Shown here: in pieces, positions 57,001-64,000 of the stretch
How the letters are laid out: the number at the start of each line of letters is the position of its first letter
Position numbering within the stretch: position 1 is the stretch's first letter
Translations under genes and position numbers: made by a program
NCBI RefSeq assembly: GCF_029784165.1
Contig: NC_073694.1
Location: 82,454,249 to 82,518,248, forward strand
Source: Wyeomyia smithii
Taxonomy: Eukaryota > Arthropoda > Insecta > Diptera > Culicidae
DNA length: 64,000 bases
Reading direction: 5' to 3'
Notes under the pieces: generated by a model
Database searches by the model: none
What the model was told of the DNA's origin: nothing
The model's input: only the letters and a program-made list of their open reading frames with translations

Positions 57001-57220
57001 GCGGAAAACAGCTCCAGTTTACGAAATCGGACAAAAAGTATACCGGAGAAATTTTACCCAATCCTCCGCTGCAGAGGCATTTAATGCAAAACTTGGGTTG
57101 GCTTACATACCATGCACTATCATCGCTAAGCGAGGCACTAACTCGTACGAATTGGCCGATGAAAAGGGCAAAAATCTGGGCGTATTTTCCGCTGCAGATC
57201 TAAAACTAGGTACCAAATAA
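54020..57220 (+). CDS. pol of the LTR element: PR-RT-RNase H-INT
   Basis: Entered by -1 frameshift near 54020 and open to TAA at 57218 (about 1066 codons). In numbering of the open frame from 53960, an aspartic protease has LLDSGAQRTVLG (DSGA at 95-98). RT shows LDARRLNE, STIDLSKAFLQIPLD, FGLVNSPATLARLMDEVLG and YLDD at 406-409. RNase H starts FTIQCDASD. The integrase has an H-H-C-C zinc finger (HENGFHIGYEKLLHKL, CTTCREC) and catalytic D811, D871 and E906 (AIDFIQ, ISDNAST, NPVERLNR). The order RT-RNase H-INT is that of Ty3/gypsy. All catalytic residues appear present and no internal stop is seen. The upstream gag is damaged, so activity would depend on Gag from another copy. No envelope gene follows. 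Confidence 0.92.
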   Translation, partial: RKEFSLKEEAEIHNSNPPVLTNCTENLLKFGLKPLTESEYILENKVDELLLRVNGDARPFIKVEVLGKQMVGLLDSGAQRTVLGDGSVKLINDLKLKMYKTDITARTASGSPIQVNGYVHLPITFNKETHIISALIAPKLRHRLILGYEDFWEAFKLKPTIVDREICEMMGNDQEIVVKEEKKENELDEQQRERLEDVKRLFKVWEEGRVLDITSLISHKIEFKEEFKNSPPVRINPYPTSPDMQIKINKELDNMIRQNVIERSKSDWSLSTVPVLKPSGEVRLCLDARRLNERTSRDAYPLPHQDRILSRLGPSKYLSTIDLSKAFLQIPLDPTSRKYTAFLVLGRGLFQFTRLPFGLVNSPATLARLMDEVLGYGELEPNVFVYLDDIVVVNDTFEAHIQSLREVAIRLSKANLSINIEKSQFCVQELPYLGYILSSQGLRPNPERIEAIVNYERPTSVRALRRFLGMANYYRRFISKFSEYTVSLTNLLRGKPKTIVWNESAENAFIKLKESLITAPVLSTPNFSLPFTIQCDASDTAIASILTQENADGEKVIAYFFQKLSPAQQSYAASEKEGLAELSAIERFRPYVEGSHFVVVSDASALTHIMRGKWRTSSRLSRWSIQLQGYDLEIRHRRGRDNIVPDALSRAVESVDISDEVDSWYSKIFKGVRENPEEHIDYKIENNNLFKFVSSKTETLDYTFQWKLCVPEVAREKIIQTEHENGFHIGYEKLLHKLRIKYFWPKMATSVKRFVERCTTCRECKPANHSQHPEMGKQRLSSKPFQILAIDFIQSLPRSRTGNTHLLVLLDVFSKWTMLVPIRKISTELVIRVLEQQWFRRYSVPEILISDNASTFLSKQFKMFLDQYKVAHWTNARHHCQANPVERLNRSINACVRTYVKTDQRNWGTKISEVECVLNNTVHASTGFSPYRILFGHEIVTSGNDHRLDVITHELSEKERLETKLKIDKATQEVVVKNLERAHERSARNYNLRLRKTAPVYEIGQKVYRRNFTQSSAAEAFNAKLGLAYIPCTIIAKRGTNSYELADEKGKNLGVFSAADLKLGTK

Positions 57221-57919
57221 ATATCGGCAGGTATCGTGTCACAGAAGAGGGAATTGATAAAAAAAGCAAGCATTTTATCATTGTTGAGGTTAGGTTACAC
57301 TCTCACTGCAATCTATCACCATCTATTCCTATAGCCACTGTGCTCCAGTATTGATAGCATATCATAGCCAAGCACCGATCAATGTAAACAAAAAAGAACA
57401 ATGGCAAAGTGCTAGATATTGCGAAGCGGGATCTTTTGAACCGGTTAATCCTGCGTTACGACTGAGCCAGTATAAAATTACTACATTTTACGAACTTGAG
57501 CATTTACATGATTAAATTATAACCTTAAAATAAAAATAAAAATAAAAAACAACTTTGCTGTAAGCACCACCAAACCTAACTCATCAACTGATAGCACACG
57601 TTTGCGCTCAACTTTTATCGCTCTAAATTCCTGAAGTAAATCGTAATGAGTTAAGCTAATTTTGTCAACAATGGCCAATGAGAGAATGAAGAGAAATTGA
57701 GATCCGTTAAGCAATTCGGGTTCGGGTAAAAGCGTCGATGGATAATCATGAATAACTGAATTATCTGATATATTAACGCTAGAATTTCACTTTCGCGAAA
57801 GTCGAGAAGGCACAATAAAGGTGCATCTCAAACCTGGGATTTTTGTAAAGCTGAATATAATAATGAAAATAAATTAACAACAGAAATTGTTAATTTATTT
57901 TAGAGGGAGTGTGGGGTAG
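57221..57919 (+). other. 3' untranslated part of LTR element with polypurine tract
   Basis: About 700 bases between pol and the 3' LTR. No envelope-like ORF: the longest frame is a 65-codon minus-strand one without features. The last bases, agagggagtgtggggtag (57902-57919), form the polypurine tract that primes plus-strand synthesis next to the LTR. Confidence 0.8.
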
Positions 57920-59265
57920 TGTTACAGTTCAAATACTTTGCCCTATTAACATTGCTAAGAGCGTGCAGAGCCGAAGCAGAGAGATTACGGCATACTAGAG
58001 ATCGTGATGAATCACCATGAGATACGTGCTATAATTCAGGGGAAGGTGAATTATTAAAAGAATTCCCCCCCTCACACCGGATTAAACGATTCACCACAAT
58101 GAATATAGAATTAAAGATATGAATAATAATTTAAAAATGAATAAGTTAGTATAGTTAGGCGAACAGATTACAATAGGATTAATAGGATGATTGGCGGCTA
58201 ACGGTCAAATTGAAAATTGTACCAACATAACACTCAGAATCAGGGTTCACACAAAACACTTACACCGTATAGATCTGCCGGAAAAAGGGGATAAAGAAAA
58301 CGGGAGGACAAAATGTAAAGAGAAATAAGGGAAGTTGGCTTGAGAGGAGGGCTGGAGCGACTAAAAGGAGAGAAGGCTCGATCACTCCATTCTAATCCAG
58401 CAAGCGGACGAGTATAGTAAAGTTAAAACCTGTGAATATAACCTGTGCATTAAAAAAAATTAAAAAAAAGTACAGCGCATCTTGCGCTTAACAGCGGCAG
58501 TCAGGTAAATCTTGCTTCCTATTAGAAAACTGCCAGATCGAGCCTTGCGAAAGAATTCTGAGCCCAGCCATTTCCCTCCCCTCACCCAGACCCATTCAGT
58601 ATTGGCTCGAAAGAAGCGGATAGCACGCGGTGCCAGATATAGAACGGCAGACTCACGTTAACTGTCCGGAATTCCCACGGGGACCAGCAACCAACCACAC
58701 GTGGGCAGCATCATCGAAAGACGAAGGAACCACATGGTAGTGCACGAGTAACATCTACCGTTACCTTCCCGAAAACAGCATATCCCGGGAACGACAGCCA
58801 CCGTAGCCTACCCCGAAAGCAGCAGCCGTTCCACCCCCGAGAGTACCGCCAAGCAACACAGTAGCTGTGCGGCGAGAGCAAACGAGTGAACTTCACCCAC
58901 CGTTCACCCGATAGATTCAGCCCATCCAGTCACCCGAGACACCCGAAGTAGATCACCCGTCAGAACAAGCATCCCGAGTCATTATCCGAGGCAGATTCAG
59001 CAGCCGGCCGGCCCCATACACACACCCACACATTGTAAGATAGTAAGTAATAAAAACTTAACCTTACTTAGAGTGGTTTTAATAGAGCCGTCTGCATCCC
59101 TGATCGGTGTCACACAGCCGCCCTCGAGAAGGAGAGTTTCTCCCTCGAGATCGAGCTAGCCTTGGCAAAAGAGGTCGTGAGAGCCCACCCCGCTAGTCCC
59201 CAGAGGAATGACCAGGGACTTGGGGAAATTAGACGTGACCCTTCCGGTAACGTACCACAGTAACA
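57920..59265 (+). repeat. 3' LTR (1346 bp)
   Basis: Starts TGTTACAG, ends AGTAACA. It matches 45818-46191 joined to 50620-51517 with a few substitutions and extra segments near 58460, 58665-58695 and 58945-58980. It shows the LTR without the Jockey insertion and so defines the insertion site. AATAAA lies near 59047. Confidence 0.95.
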
Positions 59266-59269
59266 ATGG

Positions 59270-60323
59270 TTTGTAAAGTCTATTTGCAGAACATATTTTA
59301 TGACTATCAAATAAAATCTAATTACGATCGAAGGCTTTCATGCAAGCTTACTTGAAACAAAACCAAGAGCAGAATATATTCTGGAAGCATTTTGATTGTA
59401 TTGTGATATAACATGGTTATATTGATATTTGTTTGAAACATTGCACATTTGAAAGGTACAAGGTTGTTGTAGTAAACTTAATGGCACAGCAACGCGGGTC
59501 GGATATCAACTAGTACAGCAGTTCTCAACCTTTTTTTGTCCGCGTACAAAACAGTTTGAACATTTCCAAGCACTTGTACCGATGACACTCGCCAATTGTT
59601 AGCACAGGTGTGGTCCTGAAGCTCAAAGGTTTTTAATCATTCCTGTTAATTTGGTGCCCTCAGCCAATAACATTTTTTTCGGAGGCTTAAATGAATTTCC
59701 GCGTAAACATAACGTTAAAGTGACAAACCTGGCGAACGATTACTATGCGACGGTTTGATGTAAGTAAACGCGTTTTGACAATGGCTAGAGGCACTGAATT
59801 TCGCAGGAGAGATAGAAAAGCTATAAACTTCCTAGGGCAACTATTTTGAGGTTTTTGTCAGCATTTTTTCTAACTTTTGTCGTCTAGTGTAATACACTGG
59901 GGTCTTTTTTACGCGGTTGGGTGTATCGTATTTAAAAGATTAGATAAGATTTACTTATGCTAAACTTATTTGATACTGCGTTTTGATAATCTCCCAAATC
60001 GAGTAAAAATAATACACGTTCTAGCAAAAAAATCGTTTTTTTTTTAGACGCATAAAAATAACACGAGTAAAACAAGACCCAAGTGTAGTATCTTACGATA
60101 AATCTTTTTAAATAATTTAAGGGAGAAGCAGACAGACAAAAATATTGCAAAGAAATGCCAGAACTAATTCATCCAAGTCACTTGATGGTTATTTTTATTA
60201 ATTACATTCTTATACAGCATTTTGAAACATGAATCGGGGGCTCAAGTTAACTTCAGGCTTTAGGTATTTAAATGATATTTTTTCGAGTACATTCTTTTTT
60301 TTTATATACCTGGAGGAGCAGAA
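59270..60323. other. Spacer, no gene seen
   Basis: At 59515-59545 gcagttctcaacctttttt resembles the common hAT terminus CAGTGGTTCTCAACC, but no opposite end was found. The rest is AT-rich without supported features. Confidence 0.4.
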
Positions 60324-62660
60324 ATGATAAGCGTTGATAGAGCGTATGTGAGGGCTCTACTCGAACCGGCACGTGCAGGTATCCTGGCTAGAGAGCTGCA
60401 AAAAGTGAATGTCGAGGTTGCTACCATACAGGAGGTGAGGTGGCCGAAAACGGTAGAACGCGAATTCCGGGCAGTAGATCCTATTGCGGGCACTTCATTC
60501 AAGTACCACATCTACTACAGTGGCGGCGTGAAAGCAGAATTGGGAGTCGGTTTCGTGCTCATAGGGAAACAGATAAAGCGTGTTATTAGATGGAGGCCGA
60601 TCAGTGACCGTATATGCATGTTGAGAATTAAGGGCAAATTTTTCAACTACAGCCTGATAAATGTTTACGCACCGACCAACGATAAACCCGATGGAGAGAA
60701 GGAGGAGTTCTATGAGCTCCTGGAAAAAACGTATAACACGACATCAAAATCGTCATCGGGGATGCGAATGCGCAGGTTGGGCAGGAGAACTTCTTCCGTC
60801 CCGTGATTGGTAGAGAAAGCCTACACTCTACTACGAACGACAACGGCCTGAGGCTTGTCAATTTCGCAGCAGCCAGAGGTATGGCTATCTGTAGCACTTA
60901 TTTTGCACACCGGAATATACGTAAGCACACCTGGAGACACCCAAATGGAGAGCCTGCTCCCAGATCGACCATGTTCTGATAGATGGTTGGCACTTTTCAG
61001 ACGTTACAGCCGTGAGGTCGTTTAGAGGAAGGTTGATGAGCGGATCGAGGATCAAGTTTGAGGTAGCCTGAATGAACAGTGGAAGCATATCCACAGTGCA
61101 ATCAGCACCACAGCGAGAGAAGTGTTGGGTACGTCTGCGACAGCCACGTCCAATGTGGTTTGACGCTGAGTGCCAGCGAGTGACGGATGAAAAGAACCGC
61201 GCCAGAGTTCACATGATAGCCACGGCTGTGACCCGTCAGAGCGTAGAGAGAGTCAGACCAGGAAGCTAGAGCTGCTGAAAAAAGACTCCATCGCCGAAAG
61301 AAACGACAGCATTGGGAGCGGATTCTTGCGGAGGCGGAAGGCTGCTTCTCTAGGCACGATGCGAGAAGCTTCTACAAGAAGATAAATGGAATCAGGAACC
61401 GGAACGTGTCAGCCCCTGTCATGTGCAACGATAGGAAGGGGGAACCTGATTACCGATAGAACGGAAGTGGCCAGGCGTTGTAAGGAAGTGTGCTGTTGAA
61501 TGGTAAAGAAAACAGCGTAGTCGAAAGGAGCAGGATGGTGATTGAGGATGATGGCAAAGCAGTGGACCCACCATCCATGGACGAGGTTAAGAGAGTAGTG
61601 AAAGAGCTGAAGAACTGCAAGGCAGCTGGTAAGGACGGCATTCCAGCCGAACTTTTTAAAGTCGGGAGCGAACAGCTGTGTCGTGCTTTACACCGGATCA
61701 TGCTGAGAGTATGGTCCGATGAAGAATTGCACTCGGACTGGTTGGAGGGTCTCATATGCCCAATCTACAAAAACGGCCACCGCCTGGACTGTAGTAGTTA
61801 TCGGGGCATAACCCTTCTCAACACCGTTTACAAAATTCTCTCCCGTATTCTGTTCCATAGACTGAGGCCGTTGTCGGAGACCTTTGTTGGCGATTACCAA
61901 TTTGGTTTTCGAGGGGGACGCTCCACTACGGACCAAATGTTAACCCTGCGTCAGATCCTCAATAAATTTCGAGAATTCAATCTGCAGACGCACCATCCGT
62001 TCGTTGACTTCTAGGTAGCATACGATAAAATAAAGAGAAATAAGTTATGGCGAATTATGGTCGAACATAGTTTCCTAACAAAACTAGTTAGGCTGATACG
62101 TGCCACCCTTGAAGGCTCTACATCATGCATCAGAATAGCCGGTGAGATATCGGACTCCTTCGTGACGTTAGATGGTTTGAAGCAGGGAGACGGGCTGTCA
62201 AACTTATTGTTCAAATCGCATTGGAGGGTGCCATACGGAGGGCCGGCGTGCAAAGAAGCGGCACCATCATTACGAAGTCTCACATACTTCGCGGTTTTGC
62301 GGACGATATCGACATCATTGGTATCAACCGTAGAGCAGTGGAAGAGGCCTTCGGACCTCTCAGGAGGGAAGCTGCGAGAGGAGGGCTCATCATTAACTCT
62401 GCCAAAACGAAATACATGGTGGCTGGTAGATAGCGTGGTAGTTCGACGGATATTCGTGCTGAGGTGGTATTAGATGGGGAAACTTTTGAAGTAGTTGACG
62501 AATTTATTTACCTGGGTACACTAGTGACATGGGACAACGAGGTTAGCCATGAGATAAAAAGGCGGATAGCAGCTGCAAACAGGGCCTTCTACGGATTGCG
62601 TAACCAGCTGAGGTCCCGTAGTCTGCAAACCTAAACTAAACTTGCACTCTACAAAAAAAT
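60324..62660 (+). pseudogene. Decayed RTE-clade endonuclease-RT
   Basis: Pieces in order: endonuclease AIQEVRWPK-type motif (TIQEVRWPKTVERE), GVGFVLIGKQIKRV, SDRICMLRIKGKFFNYSL and VYAPTNDKPDGEKEEF; a frameshift near 60733; DANAQVG and IDHVLIDGW in other frames; then RT from 61490 (ELKNCKAAGKDGIPAELF, YRGITLLNTVYKILSRIL, FGFRGGRSTTDQM). TAG at 62012 lies inside catalytic motif A (VDF-stop-VAYDKI). After further frameshifts come GLKQGDGLSN, FADDIDIIG and FEVVDEFIYLGTLV. The 3' end is lost near 62660. It is RTE like the element at 5742 but a different, older copy (QGD retained here). At least four frameshifts and several stops. Confidence 0.85.
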
Positions 62661-64000
62661 TTTTTTTGCCATTTTTTTTATTGGCCCAAATCATGCTAAA
62701 ACTATCCAAGAATCAGAATCTACATCGCCCAAGTACAGATCTAAACTCAAAGTTCGTTTAAATCAATTTCTACTGAACAACTTTTATGCTCCAAAATAAC
62801 ATTTTTCGTTTATTTTGGCGATGCTCGTTTATATTTTTAATTTCTAGGCTTTGTAAACTAGTAAAAGTTACCTATGATCGATATCGTCTTTCAAATTTGA
62901 AGTATAGAGGTCGCTGCATCAAGTTTTGACCGTTACAGAGTCTCTACAACACGTGTTTACGCACAATTTCCATTTGTTTAATCGATCTGCCGTTCTCGTT
63001 GTGTACGTTCTTCGTTTGAGTTTTTTTATACTTTTTAACTGTGAGTTATACTCAAAACTACCTAAACATGAGTTAGAAGTTTGAATTTTGCGTGAGATCG
63101 AACGCCAACCGCGTCAAAGCCATTGAGCGTCGCATGTCTGATACCGCAAAAAGGGAAGGCGCGGCCTTAGATCAGATGAAAAAAAAAGAAGAAGAGGAAG
63201 AAAAAGCGCCGGAAGGACAACTTCACGGCACAGGGATACCTGACTGAAGATTAAAAAATTATTAGGGGCTTTGTTATTGCGATTCTTAAGACTTATAGCG
63301 TTTTGAAACTTTAAACGCGTTTTTCTCAAAACTATGTTTTCAAAATCGGCGAGCAGTAGAACTGAAAACGTTTACGTTCGATTGACTTGAAATTTTAACT
63401 GTAGCTTCTTATTTGGATTATCTAGTGAAGTACACACGATTTTAGCGATTGATTGATAACAACTAAAGTTATAAACAATCAAAGTCGTTTTTTTTTTTGT
63501 CGAAACAGAACTTTTTTTTTCAAACCGTTGCCATTTTGCAAAGAAAAATTCTAAAATATAATCATGTGTACTTCACTAGCGACACTCATGTAGATAATGA
63601 AAAAAATTTTGTTTTGGTTATAGGTGGAGTTGAGCACGACTTCTACTGCTCGCCGCGGAACAACTTTAAAAAAAAGTGGTTCACGGGAATCGCTGCACAG
63701 CCGCCATCTTGTAACAAAAATAGCAATGAATATATTTTGTCTATTCTGCAAGAGTTGCTCAATCCAATGATATATTATTTATATACCTTACATCTCAAAT
63801 GTCCAGTAAAAAAATTTATGAATAAAGCCTTGTTTTTTTAGCATTTGGTAGATATAACCCCTTAAGTATGAGAAATAATTTCGCGTGAAATTAATTTTAA
63901 AGTGTGATTTTTGCTCATAGTATCTTCGGGGAAGCCTCCAAGATGAATTTAAGCGATATCATTTCTCATCACATGGTTGAATTTGCAACAGCAGCATGCT
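62661..64000. other. AT-rich spacer to window end
   Basis: No gene, RNA or repeat recognised. A 114-codon frame at 63497-63841 (ATG inside) is Lys/Asn/Phe-rich and unremarkable. Confidence 0.4.

Larger units (their letters stand above)
45818..59265 (+). mobile_element. Ty3/gypsy-like LTR retrotransposon
   Basis: Two LTRs (5' 45818-51517, interrupted; 3' 57920-59265) begin TGTTACAG and end AGTAACA, with ATGG duplicated outside both (45814-45817, 59266-59269). PBS, gag, pol in the order PR-RT-RNase H-INT, and a polypurine tract follow the Ty3/gypsy plan; there is no envelope-like ORF. The LTRs differ by about three indels (about 10, 30 and 35 bases longer in the 3' LTR, near 58460, 58665 and 58950) and a few substitutions, so insertion was not very recent. 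The 5' LTR is split by a Jockey insertion. gag is damaged and pol is open. Confidence 0.92.

Noticed and set aside
57221..57919. Envelope gene after pol
   Set aside because: No open frame of suitable size, signal peptide or membrane segment was seen between pol and the 3' LTR.
59515..59545. hAT-like terminus gcagttctcaacc
   Set aside because: No opposite terminus or 8-bp duplication was found.

Overview
The window looks like insect nuclear DNA, most likely from a culicine mosquito such as Aedes. The basis is the mix of repeats: RTE, I-clade, Jockey and CR1-like non-LTR retrotransposons, a Ty3/gypsy-like LTR element, a tRNA-derived SINE, several MITEs and foldback elements, long microsatellites and AT-rich spacers. 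The two introns I can infer are 63 and 65 bp, a usual size in Diptera. The species call is inference. There is no sign of a prokaryotic or organellar origin. Almost everything is mobile DNA, much of it nested, and only two small candidate host genes are visible (9.6-10.6 kb).

Layout. 0-5 kb: AT-rich spacer with a decayed Jockey fragment and two foldback elements. 5.3-9.2 kb: a MITE-like element split by an almost complete RTE retrotransposon with a 12-bp target-site duplication (TSD). 9.6-10.6 kb: a two-exon THAP-type zinc-finger reading frame, then a second candidate spliced gene that includes an Ala/Thr/Gly-coding minisatellite. 11.8-24.4 kb: a 5'-truncated I-clade element, a Tc1/mariner-type MITE and a satellite of about 370 bp. 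A 5.25-kb block of this is duplicated in tandem, almost without differences, and the junction makes a chimeric RT ORF. 24.4-28.1 kb: hairpin, GT and AT microsatellites and a degenerate repeat of about 300 bp. 28.1-34.7 kb: a CR1/Jockey-type element split by a 3.16-kb foldback transposon with a TTA TSD and by a SINE. The foldback carries a second copy of the RT+SINE segment. 34.9-37.4 kb: a repeat with an internal array of about 120-bp units, then a spaced CGTGACGTTACAACG motif. 37.5-42.1 kb: a second I-clade element with TSD that keeps its 5' UTR but has lost most of ORF1. 42.2-45.8 kb: a 5'-truncated Jockey copy and a Harbinger-like MITE. 45.8-59.3 kb: an LTR retrotransposon with both LTRs, PBS, PPT, 4-bp TSD, damaged gag and open pol. 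Its 5' LTR is split by a full-length Jockey element with two intact ORFs. 60.3-62.7 kb: a decayed RTE copy. The rest is spacer.

How the parts relate. The elements give a relative order of events. The Jockey insertion at 46192-50607 is younger than the LTR element. The RTE is younger than the MITE it interrupts. The foldback and the SINE are younger than the CR1/Jockey-type element. The 5.25-kb tandem duplication is younger than the I element, MITE and satellite inside it. The two elements most likely to be recently mobile are the Jockey copy (both ORFs open, TSD, long poly(A)) and, for pol only, the LTR element, whose gag-pol overlap holds a textbook A-AAA-AAC -1 frameshift site. I found no new multi-gene system. 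The most unusual structures are the foldback whose removal restores an ORF, the 137-bp repeats flanking the captured RT+SINE segment, and the duplication-made chimeric ORF.
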